Shown piece after piece: positions 17,692 to 25,522 of a stretch of DNA of 64,000 nucleotides. Where the stretch lies: the NCBI GenBank assembly GCA_040387475.1, contig JAZKDT010000001.1:502382-566381 (forward strand), read 5' to 3'. The stretch comes from UBA4416 sp040387475 (GTDB lineage Bacteria; Bacteroidota; Bacteroidia; B-17B0; Aurantibacillaceae). Made by a program: the position numbers and the translations under genes. How positions within the stretch are numbered: the first letter of the stretch is position 1; every line of letters begins with the position of its first letter. The notes below the pieces were generated by a model that was not told where the DNA came from, made no database searches, and was given only the letters and a program-made list of their open reading frames with translations.

Positions 17692-18558
17692 ATGTTTAAT
17701 TTAAGTATTGGCATATGTATAATAATCTTATTATTTCTTGTTCCAGGTGCACTTTTTAGAAAGGCATTTAACTCTGTTAAACTTTCTGATTACCACATTC
17801 GCGCAAGCTCATTTTCTGAAATAATCCTGACAATTGCCTTAAGTCTATTTATCCAATTTTTGGGCTTGGTTTTATTAGAAGGCTTGGATTTGCTTTGTCC
17901 CAACATGTATCAAGTAGATTATCATGTAGTGTCTTCAATTATAAGTTCAAAAAATGAAAATGTTTTTCAGCCATTAGAAGATCATTTAATCTTAATAGTT
18001 TCTTATCAAATAGTTCTAAATATAATTTGTATTCTTTCAGCACGCTTACTTCTCGGTTTCATAATTAATAACAAGCTTGATCAACGCTTCAAATTTTTAA
18101 GGTTTGATAACGAATGGCATTATATCTTATCTGGCCGCCATTTAAATCCAAATAAAGAAGTGGTTAAATATGCAAATGTACTAGTTGACATGGAAGAATT
18201 TTATCTTATTTACACCGGCTTTCTTGCTGATTATAGCGTCGATAAAGAAGGAAATTTAAAGCTAATAGAATTAGAGCGGGTAAAAAGAAAAGTTATTTCT
18301 AAAGATGAAAAAACAGACAACACAACAAAAGAATATATTTTTAATGTAGATAGTTTATTCATTCCATACGATAAAATATTAAACTTTTCGATTACCTATT
18401 TTAATATAGATGAAGTGTCTGATCCTTTGGCTTTGCCTGAAGGTTCATCATCCCCAAAACCAAATAAACTCAAGCGTTTCTTAAAAGAAGTTTTTTGGAG
18501 TAGAACTACCATTATTATTGTATTACTAATAATTATTTGGTTCAAATCTTGTAAATAA
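17692..18558 (+). CDS. Membrane protein with cytosolic beta domain (possibly DUF6338-like)
   Basis: This 288-residue protein has membrane segments at about 5-20, 43-65, 103-125 and a C-terminal helix at 267-284. The soluble part between (about 130-245) has NEWHYILSGR, YANVLVDMEEFYLIYTGFLADY and LKLIELERVKRK, a pattern I associate with DUF6338-type proteins of unknown function. This family call is from memory and tentative. It lies seven bases after the small membrane protein and is probably co-translated with it. The pair sits between two structured non-coding segments inside the island, as an accessory cassette would. Confidence 0.6.
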   Translation: MFNLSIGICIIILLFLVPGALFRKAFNSVKLSDYHIRASSFSEIILTIALSLFIQFLGLVLLEGLDLLCPNMYQVDYHVVSSIISSKNENVFQPLEDHLILIVSYQIVLNIICILSARLLLGFIINNKLDQRFKFLRFDNEWHYILSGRHLNPNKEVVKYANVLVDMEEFYLIYTGFLADYSVDKEGNLKLIELERVKRKVISKDEKTDNTTKEYIFNVDSLFIPYDKILNFSITYFNIDEVSDPLALPEGSSSPKPNKLKRFLKEVFWSRTTIIIVLLIIIWFKSCK

Positions 18559-18599
18559 AATTATAAGATAACATTATCAAAATAAAAAAAGAAAAGCAA

Positions 18600-18775
18600 G
18601 TTAAGGCGTTGCCACGTTCAGCTTTCAAGTTCAAGCCCTTCGGGTTTTGCAAAAAAAATCTCCACCCTAAAGGGTAGTATTTTTTTTGTCAAAAAGCTTG
18701 CAAGCCTCCGTTGCAAGCCTTTAAAAACTGCTTTCTTTTTTCATTTTTTTACCTGGCATTTTGCTGGGTTTTTTT
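18600..18775 (+). ncRNA. Candidate structured RNA ending in a terminator-like hairpin
   Basis: Within the 309-base gap before the gene at 18868 there are consecutive hairpins. One is at 18632-18648 (AAGCCC-TTC-GGGTTT core). Another is at 18651-18687 (eight A against eight T, with an inner ACCCT/AGGGT). A third is at 18696-18718 (GCTTGCAA against TTGCAAGC). They are followed by CCTGGCATTTTGCTGGG and seven T near 18751-18774. The plus-strand T-run suggests rightward transcription. It could also be leader structure for the next gene. No RNA family is recognised. Confidence 0.4.
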
Positions 18776-18867
18776 GTGTTTTTTCTTTGTGTTCAATTTA
18801 GGGTTTTCAGGTAGTTCACAGCACAATCAGATGAAGAAAGGGAAGCAAACCTTTTAAAAAACTTAAT

Positions 18868-19290
18868 ATGCTAAAATCAAAGATCAAAACGCACAAAGTA
18901 GGTGTAACCTACAATCAACCACACTTTTTTATTTTAAATAAAGGCTACAATTGCGGTAAGCCATGCGCGCAATATTGGGCAAACTGTTTTGTGTTCCTGG
19001 CAGATGATCAGGATGATATGGAATATCATTATCACATCTTTATGGGCTTATGGGAGCTTCAATTCTTTCGTCCTGTATTAATTGGTTCAGTAGTCGATTA
19101 CATTCGCCTGGGTGATTTGATTGATGTTGCAGAAGAAACTTTGCATAGTGTCAATCAGGGCGACAGATCATTCGCATCAATTAAAAACACCCTGCAGCAA
19201 ATTGAAGATGCGCGTAATCATTTACAGGCACAGCTGAGGCTTTTGGTAAAGCTTCGCAAATCGTTATTTTATAAATATTTAAGGGCATAA
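18868..19290 (+). CDS. DUF6943-like Bacteroidota protein
   Basis: This 140-residue soluble protein begins with IKTHKVGVTYNQPHFFILNKGYNCGKP, a signature I recall from DUF6943 proteins of Bacteroidota mobile islands. It continues with CFVFLAD and a Trp-rich central part (MGLWELQFFRP), then a long C-terminal helix (about 95-138). Its function is unknown. It converges with the leftward LTKADAGR operon and shares the bidirectional terminator at 19294. Family members tend to occur near replication and relaxase genes of mobile elements; that is family memory, not seen here. Confidence 0.65.
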   Translation: MLKSKIKTHKVGVTYNQPHFFILNKGYNCGKPCAQYWANCFVFLADDQDDMEYHYHIFMGLWELQFFRPVLIGSVVDYIRLGDLIDVAEETLHSVNQGDRSFASIKNTLQQIEDARNHLQAQLRLLVKLRKSLFYKYLRA

Positions 19291-19293
19291 AAA

Positions 19294-19315
19294 AAGGGCG
19301 CCGGTTGGCGCCCTT
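19294..19315. terminator. Bidirectional terminator between convergent genes
   Basis: AAGGGCGCC pairs perfectly with GGCGCCCTT around GGTT. It lies four bases after the stop at 19290 and about 20 bases from the end of the leftward operon at 19336. A-runs on the left side give T-runs for leftward transcripts. Confidence 0.8.
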
Positions 19316-19335
19316 AATAAAGGATATTGAAAAAC

Positions 19336-19521
19336 TTATTTAAATCGCTTTACAAGCCACTTTAACCCTAGAGATACACAGAAGCTAACAACAGCTCCTA
19401 TAGCTGCAAGGAGAGCAGTTTTTATAATATCGGATGAACCAATGTTCACCACAACGGTTAAGGCCGTGCCGCAAACTGTGCCCAGGATAGTTCCGTTTTC
19501 TATGTGGTTATGTGTTGACAT
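19336..19521 (-). CDS. Small two-helix membrane protein (holin-like size), function unknown
   Basis: This 61-residue protein has two hydrophobic segments (about 11-29, then 33-55), a short His-containing N-terminus (MSTHNHIENG) and a basic C-terminus (KWLVKRFK). It is the last gene of the leftward four-gene operon (19 bases after the LTKADAGR gene). Size and topology resemble small holins, but no lysis gene is nearby, so I leave the function open. Confidence 0.6.
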   Translation of the reverse strand: MSTHNHIENGTILGTVCGTALTVVVNIGSSDIIKTALLAAIGAVVSFCVSLGLKWLVKRFK

Positions 19522-19540
19522 GATCTATTGATTTAAAAGA

Positions 19541-20035
19541 TTAAGCTGTTTTTCCTGAGTCAGCTTTAGTAAGCTTTGAATGCGAACGCATTTCTGTTTT
19601 ACCGCATTCGGTGCCGTTGGCACCTTCTGCCTGTAGGTTGAACCATTCTTCAGATTTGCGATCCAATAAACGGCCTGCATCAGCTTTGGTAAGCTTAGCG
19701 CCCGATGCAATAGCATCGATCAGTTCAAGTTTACCGGCCACTTTGATCTGCGCTTTTACATCAACTTCTAAAGTCGAGTTTTTAGTTGCGTTTTCTTCCA
19801 ATTTAATATCGTTTGAAGTTGAATTGTGGTCTACTTCAATTTTAGGGCAACCGCATCCGCTCGATTTAAAAGTTAAAGAATCTTCATCCACAAATGCCAA
19901 GCGGCCGGCATCTGCTTTGGTTAGTTTAGATCCTGCAACCATTGCACTGATCACTTCGCCTTTGTCGTTGAAGTTTTGCGTTTTTACTTCGATCGCAATT
20001 GAAGTTGTTGTTTCGTTTTTTCCGTTGTCTTTCAT
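19541..20035 (-). CDS. LTKADAGR-repeat protein, function unknown
   Basis: This 164-residue, soluble-looking protein has three copies of a short motif: SKLTKADAGRL (about 41-51), AKLTKADAGRL and, at the very end, SKLTKADSGKTA. The first two are preceded by matching EVISAMVAG and ELIDAIASG units. There is a CGCPK motif near 60 and a TECGK motif near 148. The repeats are also similar at DNA level (near 19557, 19671 and 19901 on the plus strand). It is encoded with two small membrane proteins and the MARQKG protein. I do not know the family function; a self-assembling or peptide-precursor protein are options. Confidence 0.65.
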   Translation of the reverse strand: MKDNGKNETTTSIAIEVKTQNFNDKGEVISAMVAGSKLTKADAGRLAFVDEDSLTFKSSGCGCPKIEVDHNSTSNDIKLEENATKNSTLEVDVKAQIKVAGKLELIDAIASGAKLTKADAGRLLDRKSEEWFNLQAEGANGTECGKTEMRSHSKLTKADSGKTA

Positions 20036-20058
20036 GATGACAATAATTTTAATAGTGA

Positions 20059-20322
20059 TTAATCTTTTTTTTTAGGTTCGCAATCATCGTCTTTAACTGT
20101 TACCTGGCTTACGGCAGTCGCTACGCTTCCTACCACAATTAAGTAACCGCCAGCGGTCACAAGTGCCGCCGGCAAGGCGATTGGTGCTGCCACCAATACG
20201 CCGCCTACGGCAGCTAATGTTAAACCAACTAAGCGTAGTTTTTTAAAGAACGATGGAGTTTCGGCTTTTGAACGCTCTGCGAGCGTTTTAAAAAGCCCTT
20301 TTTTGTTTCTAGTGTTTTCCAT
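20059..20322 (-). CDS. Small membrane protein of the LTKADAGR operon
   Basis: This 87-residue protein has a basic N-terminus (KKGLFKTLAERSKAETPSFF). A long hydrophobic region (about 29-68, LTLAAVGGVLVAAPIALPAALV...) forms one or two helices with an Ala-Pro break, and the tail is acidic/basic (VKDDDCEPKKKD). It lies between the MARQKG gene (14 bases upstream) and the LTKADAGR gene (23 bases downstream). I have seen this pattern as a Bacteroidota-specific small protein without a known role. Confidence 0.6.
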   Translation of the reverse strand: MENTRNKKGLFKTLAERSKAETPSFFKKLRLVGLTLAAVGGVLVAAPIALPAALVTAGGYLIVVGSVATAVSQVTVKDDDCEPKKKD

Positions 20323-20336
20323 TGTTTAGCTCCTCC

Positions 20337-21086
20337 TTACGCAACCTCAACAATACATAAAGCATTGTGAGCGCCATTTTTAAGTGAATACTGAACCGCG
20401 TTTACTTCCTGGTAGAACTCGATTTGTAATAAATACAAATCAGTTCCCGCACCTGCGGGTATACCTGCAGGAGTTAGTATAACGTTTGTTGCCACACCAT
20501 CAATCGGAAGATTTACAACGTTACTCGCTTGCAAATCATATTGTCCGGTTACAAAATCCAATTTTAACCATGAACCTTTGAAAGTTACGTGAGTTGCTCC
20601 CGTAGGAAAAGTAAGATGATTAACCGGCTCTAAACCGTTGATTGTAATTACACCTGTTCCGGTGTTTACCGCATAAGGTTGAAACAAAATACTTCCCAGG
20701 ATCGCACGTTTATTAAAGTTGAAATTCTTTAATAAAGTTTTTGCGGTTGGTAGTACAATTGCCACACCTACATTTCTTTCGCCCCTTGCACTTGTAGCAT
20801 CAAGGTTTTTAATATCAGTCATTAACTTTGTTAATCGTGATACAACCCTGTTATCAGAAGCGGTTTGAAGCATTGCGAAAAGTGCAGTTCTCAGAACTTT
20901 GCCTGAGCTTGCAGAAGATCCAAATTCAGCGCCGTTTTCACGGGTCCGCACAAATGCCGCATCGTTTTTTATACGATCAGCATCAACGCCACCTTTTTCA
21001 CGGGCTAAATGGCCATCCTGCGTTTTGTAAAAGCTAAGATCTCCGATCTTACCCTTTAGCTTGATGATTCCTTTTTGCCTAGCCAT
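20337..21086 (-). CDS. MARQKG-type Bacteroidota island protein, function unknown
   Basis: This 249-residue protein starts at ATG 21086 (MARQKGIIKLKGKIGDLSFY). The frame is open upstream to 21311, but that part has no family-like sequence and overlaps the promoter region. The N-terminal half is basic (KTQDGHLAREKGGVDADRIKND, RTRENGAEFGSS) and helical. The C-terminal half is beta-rich (HVTFKGSWLKLDFVTGQYDL, YLLQIEFYQE) like a jelly-roll or Ig-type structural domain. It heads the leftward operon. It could be a structural or surface-assembly protein, but no phage morphogenesis gene is in the window, so I keep it as unknown. Confidence 0.65.
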   Translation of the reverse strand: MARQKGIIKLKGKIGDLSFYKTQDGHLAREKGGVDADRIKNDAAFVRTRENGAEFGSSASSGKVLRTALFAMLQTASDNRVVSRLTKLMTDIKNLDATSARGERNVGVAIVLPTAKTLLKNFNFNKRAILGSILFQPYAVNTGTGVITINGLEPVNHLTFPTGATHVTFKGSWLKLDFVTGQYDLQASNVVNLPIDGVATNVILTPAGIPAGAGTDLYLLQIEFYQEVNAVQYSLKNGAHNALCIVEVA

Positions 21087-21197
21087 TTTAAATTGATTTT
21101 TTTTGAGGTTAATTTTTATACTTACCTCGCAGCCCTGCAGTAGCTTTAAGAGTAAGGCCAACTCATTCATATCGCGAATAGAAATCATTTGACAAGA

Positions 21198-21205
21198 CAA
21201 AAGTA
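21198..21205 (-). promoter_or_regulatory. -7 box (TACTTTTG, minus strand) for the MARQKG operon
   Basis: On the minus strand TACTTTTG matches TAnnTTTG exactly, about 112 bases upstream of the start at 21086. No clear -33 is seen. Just upstream (21211-21254) lie short inverted repeats, including GATGCG/CGCATC and GGTGC/GCACC, which could be an operator. Confidence 0.4.
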
Positions 21206-21430
21206 GAACAGCCGTTCCGCATTGCGGCACGGTGCGATGCGTTTGCACCGCATCAATATAATTTACACCAATTAGTATAAAAAAGTAAGGGCAAAGGCAT
21301 GGATAACCCATGCCATAGGCATAGATAAAGTATGAGTAAAAGCAAAGGAAAGTAAGCGAGAGTTTTCGGGCGAAAACTTATCAACAGGAAAAATGTTTTA
21401 CCTATGTTTTACCCCTCACCCCTTATAACG

Positions 21431-21466
21431 CCGAAACCCCTGTGTTTACAGGGGTTTCGGGTTTTT
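21431..21466. terminator. Strong stem-loop terminator next to tRNA-Cys
   Basis: A perfect 13-base-pair stem (CCGAAACCCCTGT against its complement, loop GTTT) spans 21431-21460. It is followed by GTTTTTG on the plus strand. It lies directly downstream of the leftward tRNA-Cys gene and would stop that transcript, though the T-run orientation fits rightward transcription better. It also marks the right edge of the accessory island. Confidence 0.7.
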
Positions 21467-21470
21467 GTAG

Positions 21471-21541
21471 AGGTCCCGAGCGGATTCGAACCGCTGTAGC
21501 AGCTTTTGCAGAGCTGAGCCTAGCCACTCGGCCACAGGACC
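21471..21541 (-). tRNA. tRNA-Cys (GCA)
   Basis: The minus-strand product folds as a cloverleaf. The acceptor arm is GGTCCTG with CGGGACC, the anticodon stem CAGCT with AGCTG, the loop CTGCAAA giving anticodon GCA, and the T-loop TTCGAAT. The discriminator is U, as in Cys tRNAs. No CCA is encoded. The island ends at its 3' side, which makes this gene a candidate attachment site, although I found no second copy of its 3' end in the window. Confidence 0.93.
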
Positions 21542-21638
21542 ATTAAGTTTTGGATTTTGATAAAATTCCATCAAATTCTTAGAACGGGTAGCAAAAATAA
21601 GATTTTTTTAGCAACTTAGGCTAATTATTATTAAAAAA

Positions 21639-22781
21639 ATGCAGATTAACTCTAAATTACCCCATGTAGGCACCACTATTTTTACTGTAATGAGTGGCCT
21701 GGCTAAAGAATATAACGCTATCAACCTCTCTCAGGGCTTCCCCGACTACGATTGTGATCCCAAATTACTGGAACAGGTGAAAAAATATGCACTTGGTGGT
21801 TTTAACCAGTACGCACCTATGACCGGGGTGCTGCCGCTTCGCGAAACCATCAGTGAGCTTCTGTCGACCTGTTATGATGCTACCTACCACCCCGATACGG
21901 AAATCACAGTCACAGCCGGCGCTACGCAGGGTATTTATACCAGTATTGCTGCTTTTATTAGTAAAGGAGATGAGGTCATTGTATTTGAACCCATGTATGA
22001 CTGTTATATTCCTGCAATTGAAGTAAATGGCGGTACAGCTGTTCCAATCACCCTGCAATATCCTGGGTTTACCATTAACTGGGATATAGTGAAAAAATCG
22101 GTGACGGATAAAACACGGATGATCATCATCAACACACCCCACAATCCGAGCGGAACAACCTTAACGGAAAATGATTTGCTGGAATTACAAAAACTGGTCG
22201 TTGGAAAAAACATTATCGTTGTAAGTGATGAAGTATACGAACACATGGCGTTTGATAGTAAACCCCACCAAAGCGTGGCAAGATTTAAATCTTTAGCGCA
22301 ACAGTCTATTGTTGTGTCATCTTTTGGGAAGACCATTCACGCTACGGGTTGGAAGATTGGCTATGTAGCAGCCCCAAAAGAGTTAATGACGGAGTTTCGT
22401 AAGGTACACCAGTTTTTGGTGTTCTCTGTAAATCATGCCTTGCAAATGGCACTTGCCGATTATTTAAAGGATGCAACAACATACAAAGATCTGCCTATTT
22501 TTTACCAGGCTAAAAGAGATTATTTTCAAAAATTGATTGCGCCTTCACGTTTCCTTTTAGAGCCCTGCACCGGTACTTATTTTCAACTGCTTAATTATAA
22601 AAAGATCACAGACGAAAAAGATACAGATCTTGCAATCCGCTTAACTAAAGAAAAAGGCATTGCTTCTATTCCTTTATCCGTTTTTTATACCAACCAGCAA
22701 CAACAACAATTACTACGTTTTTGTTTTGCTAAGAAAGATGAGACCTTAGAGAGGGCCGCGGAAATACTTTGTAAGATTTAA
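21639..22781 (+). CDS. Methionine/glutamine-type PLP aminotransferase (YbdL/KAT-like)
   Basis: This 380-residue fold-type I aminotransferase has the N-terminal INLSQGFPD motif, Asn169 in NTPHNPSG, Asp197 in VSDEVYEH and the PLP lysine Lys231 in SSFGKTIHATGWKIGY. This group transaminates methionine, glutamine or kynurenine with 2-oxo acids. The partner nitrilase at 25523 would hydrolyse the omega-amide product (2-oxoglutaramate), the glutaminase II logic also used in methionine salvage. The operon is unusual in having four paralogous envelope genes between the two enzymes. The start is ATG 21639, 97 bases after tRNA-Cys. Confidence 0.9.
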   Translation: MQINSKLPHVGTTIFTVMSGLAKEYNAINLSQGFPDYDCDPKLLEQVKKYALGGFNQYAPMTGVLPLRETISELLSTCYDATYHPDTEITVTAGATQGIYTSIAAFISKGDEVIVFEPMYDCYIPAIEVNGGTAVPITLQYPGFTINWDIVKKSVTDKTRMIIINTPHNPSGTTLTENDLLELQKLVVGKNIIVVSDEVYEHMAFDSKPHQSVARFKSLAQQSIVVSSFGKTIHATGWKIGYVAAPKELMTEFRKVHQFLVFSVNHALQMALADYLKDATTYKDLPIFYQAKRDYFQKLIAPSRFLLEPCTGTYFQLLNYKKITDEKDTDLAIRLTKEKGIASIPLSVFYTNQQQQQLLRFCFAKKDETLERAAEILCKI

Positions 22782-22809
22782 TGCTTATATTTACTTAGTT
22801 AAGTTCTAT

Positions 22810-23484
22810 ATGAGATCAACATGTATTATTTTTTTTCTGTTTATATGCTTTGGTCACATCCATTCGCAGGATACAATTTATTTTAACGGAAGAACGGTGG
22901 AAGCTGTTAGAATAGTTAAAGTAGGGGAGAGAGATATTGAATACAATCGGTTTGATAATTTAGAAGGGCCGCTTTACGTTACTTCTAAAAGAGATATTCA
23001 TTACATCAAATTTGCTAATGGCAAAGTAGATACATTAACTTCTGCAGGTAGGGCTAAAGCTACACAGGGCCAGGATATGACCGGCGATATACAAAATCAA
23101 CTTGTCAACATTGACAGACGGATCTATATTGACCGCGACCGGCTTTCATACCAGGGAGAAACCGTTGGCGAAGCAAAATTACGGGAGATCATCCTGGCTG
23201 AACCAAATGCCGAAAAGCAACAAATGCTTCTCCATGAGCATCATAAATTAATGTCTTATAAAAAAAGACAGTACCTCTTTGGGTTTATAGGACCGGGGTT
23301 AGGAGTGCTTATTCCTGCGGCGGGATTTGTTTTGGTAAAAGGAATGGGCGAGTCGCCTACTTTTTTAGCGAGTGTGGGTGCGGGCGTTGCTGTGGCAGTT
23401 ACGGGAATAATTATATCGTCGGTTAACAAACATAAACGTACAAAGCAAAAAATGGCGATTGCCAGGCTTTACAACAAAAGATAA
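22810..23484 (+). CDS. Tandem envelope paralog 1 (QDTI family)
   Basis: This 224-residue protein has a signal peptide ending near HIHS/QDTI. An N-terminal domain follows with the family signature DTIYFNGRTVEAVRIVKV...YVTSKRDIHYIKFANG, then a helical linker and two membrane segments (about 156-174 and 181-203). It ends ARLYNKR. It is the first of four adjacent paralogs (next at 23496, 24151 and 24828). The small N-terminal domain resembles beta-rich domains that read surface or envelope state. The function is unknown. It follows the aminotransferase by 28 bases, in one operon. Confidence 0.75.
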   Translation: MRSTCIIFFLFICFGHIHSQDTIYFNGRTVEAVRIVKVGERDIEYNRFDNLEGPLYVTSKRDIHYIKFANGKVDTLTSAGRAKATQGQDMTGDIQNQLVNIDRRIYIDRDRLSYQGETVGEAKLREIILAEPNAEKQQMLLHEHHKLMSYKKRQYLFGFIGPGLGVLIPAAGFVLVKGMGESPTFLASVGAGVAVAVTGIIISSVNKHKRTKQKMAIARLYNKR

Positions 23485-23495
23485 AATTAATAATT

Positions 23496-24173
23496 ATGAA
23501 AAAAATCATTGTAAGATCAATTTTAGGGGGAGCCTTTTTTATCAGTGGAATAAATGCTGTGGCACAGGATACCATCTTTTACAAAACTCCCGGCAGTATT
23601 GTTGTGGTATTGGTGAAAGAAGTGTCTCAAACGGAAGTGAAGTATAAAAAAGCAGATATGCCGGATGGCCCCATGTATATTATCAACAAAAATGATATTG
23701 CAAAGATCGTGTATAAAAACGGCTATACCGAAGTGATGAAAGAAAGTACGTCAACACCACCGGTTACTGCTGAACAACCATTGACTGTAACGTATGCAGC
23801 ACCTTCGGTTAACACCGGGAAAATCACATTTCGCGATACAAAACGCAGGTCGATGTATATTTTAAATTTAATTGACAGTCATCCAAGTCCTGAAAGAAAG
23901 CCCGAACTGATGGCTACTTTTTCTAGTATGAAGCGTTTAAAAGGAGGGCAGGATGCTACCCGTACCGTAGGAATTGTTTTCGGCGGCATCACTATTGCCA
24001 CCGGAGCAATCACTGCTTTAATTTATTCTATTGATTCCTATGCAGGTCAATCCTTTGTAGTAGTTCCGGCTGCTTTTGGTGCGGTTGCATTGATCTCAAC
24101 GGCGGCTGCCATTACCTGCAACATCAACTTAAATAAAAAAAGACATAAATTTGTTGACATCTATAATCAATAA
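23496..24173 (+). CDS. Tandem envelope paralog 2 (QDTI family)
   Basis: This 225-residue paralog has a signal peptide (about 1-23, cleaved before QDTI) and the domain signature KEVSQTEVKYKKADMPDGPMYIINKNDIAKIVYKNG. The C-terminal membrane pair is at about 155-177 and 187-208, and the end is FVDIYNQ. It starts 11 bases after paralog 1. The PDGP(M/L)(Y/F)II(N/T)K core is nearly identical to paralog 4, so these two are probably the most recent duplicates. The function is unknown. Confidence 0.75.
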   Translation: MKKIIVRSILGGAFFISGINAVAQDTIFYKTPGSIVVVLVKEVSQTEVKYKKADMPDGPMYIINKNDIAKIVYKNGYTEVMKESTSTPPVTAEQPLTVTYAAPSVNTGKITFRDTKRRSMYILNLIDSHPSPERKPELMATFSSMKRLKGGQDATRTVGIVFGGITIATGAITALIYSIDSYAGQSFVVVPAAFGAVALISTAAAITCNINLNKKRHKFVDIYNQ

Positions 24174-24816
24174 ATATTCAACTGCAACTTTTCTCATTTT
24201 TTTATGCGCCCGTTTTTATGCGCAGGATACTATTTTTACCAATGCTTCTCAAACTTTATTGGTAAGAGTTTTGGAGATCTCAAAAACAGAAGTAAGTTAT
24301 AAGAACTTTTATAATCCGGATGGTATTATCAGAAGGATCGGTAATGAACAGATCTCGAGAATTATATATGAGAACGGAAAAGAGGAATCCCGTTTTCAAT
24401 TGAAGCAAAAAACTGCCGGAAGTCCTTCGCCCTTAACTTTGTTTGTGGTGGAAGACAAACACATCGCTTTAAATAATATGGACATTACGCACAAGGCCGC
24501 CTTGAAGATCATGATGAAAAAAGATCCTCAAACGAACTCCGACGACCTGAACGTGGCGTTGGTAGATGCCGATAGTAAACGTAACGGGCAAATTGCTTTT
24601 AATATTATCGCTCCAACAGCGGGCTTAGGCGGTATTTATTTTGCACGTCAACACCGCATTAACACTCCGCGGGAACGGATGATCGCGAGAAGTTACCTGA
24701 TAAGTGGGTTGAGTGTTTGTGTGGTTTCTGTTATTGCCGCACAGATCTATAGATCTCTAAAAAATAAACATATTCGCAAGGCAGCGTTGCTGTACAATAG
24801 TGATATGAATCCATAA
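24151..24816 (+). CDS. Tandem envelope paralog 3 (QDTI family), TTG start
   Basis: This 221-residue paralog has no in-frame ATG ahead of its signal peptide. TTG at 24151 or 24154 is the only sensible start, and the gene overlaps the end of paralog 2 by 23 bases, so translation is probably coupled. The signal peptide ends FYAQDTI. The core SKTEVSYKNFYNPDGIIRRIGNEQISRIIYENG is the most diverged of the four. A membrane pair (about 149-166, 180-198) and the end ALLYNSDMNP keep the family layout. The function is unknown. Confidence 0.7.
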   Translation: MLTSIINKYSTATFLIFLCARFYAQDTIFTNASQTLLVRVLEISKTEVSYKNFYNPDGIIRRIGNEQISRIIYENGKEESRFQLKQKTAGSPSPLTLFVVEDKHIALNNMDITHKAALKIMMKKDPQTNSDDLNVALVDADSKRNGQIAFNIIAPTAGLGGIYFARQHRINTPRERMIARSYLISGLSVCVVSVIAAQIYRSLKNKHIRKAALLYNSDMNP

Positions 24817-24827
24817 ACCAGGAAACC

Positions 24828-25520
24828 ATGAAATTTTTTTTGATCGCTGTATTTTTTTTAGTTCAAACGTTGATGACCGCCCAGGATACAATCTATAAAA
24901 GAACCGGTGCCGTTATCCCAGCCAAAATATTTGAAGTTAATATCAAGGATGTTTCCTATAAAAGGTCTGACTTGCCGGATGGCCCTTTATTCATTATCAC
25001 GAAAAACGAAATAAAAAAAATAAAGTATTTTACCGGAGCGGTTGATTCTTTTACGGTATCAAAAGTGGAATCTGCCAGACAAGTGGTGATTAGAAATCCT
25101 GTATACACGACAGCTGTTGGCCCCAATCCTAATGAGATCAATACGACATTCAGGCGGGGCACTTATTTATTTCAAGGCCATCACATCTCCGACAGGCATG
25201 TGATGATGATGGCAGTCGAAAAAAACATGAGTTGGAAAAATGCAGACATACAAAGTAATATTTCGGAATACAAACGACATAAAACGCTGCAGTATGTAAT
25301 TGGATTTGCGGGCGCCTTTGTGGGAGCTACAGGCTTATACATATCTGCAATAGGTGGAAGTAGCGGAAGCGCCAACGATCTTGCTATTGGCGGCGTGGCG
25401 GCCATTTTAAGTGCGGGAGTTTTGGTGTCTTCTCAAATTGTGTCGTTCCAGTACAAATTAAAAAGGGTAACTAATTCTAATAAAGTAGCAAAATTATATA
25501 ACGACTTGTCTAAAAATTAA
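24828..25520 (+). CDS. Tandem envelope paralog 4 (QDTI family)
   Basis: This 230-residue paralog has a signal peptide (1-18) followed by QDTIYKRTGAVIPAKIFEV. The core is KDVSYKRSDLPDGPLFIITKNEIKKIKYFTG, with a membrane pair at about 154-175 and 187-205 and the end AKLYNDLSKN. The stop is only two bases before the nitrilase gene. Position and spacing put all four paralogs in one operon with the two enzymes, although a metabolic link is not evident. The function is unknown. Confidence 0.75.
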   Translation: MKFFLIAVFFLVQTLMTAQDTIYKRTGAVIPAKIFEVNIKDVSYKRSDLPDGPLFIITKNEIKKIKYFTGAVDSFTVSKVESARQVVIRNPVYTTAVGPNPNEINTTFRRGTYLFQGHHISDRHVMMMAVEKNMSWKNADIQSNISEYKRHKTLQYVIGFAGAFVGATGLYISAIGGSSGSANDLAIGGVAAILSAGVLVSSQIVSFQYKLKRVTNSNKVAKLYNDLSKN

Positions 25521-25522
25521 AC

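Noticed and set aside
19336..19521. Phage holin
   Set aside because: Size and topology fit, but there is no endolysin, spanin or structural phage gene nearby.
19541..20035. Toxin or antitoxin from the LTKADAGR protein
   Set aside because: No toxin fold is visible and the operon has no matching partner; kept as unknown.
20337..21311. Longer start for the MARQKG protein
   Set aside because: The extra 75 codons cover a promoter-like TACTTTTG box and read as non-family sequence; MARQKG at 21086 matches the typical start.
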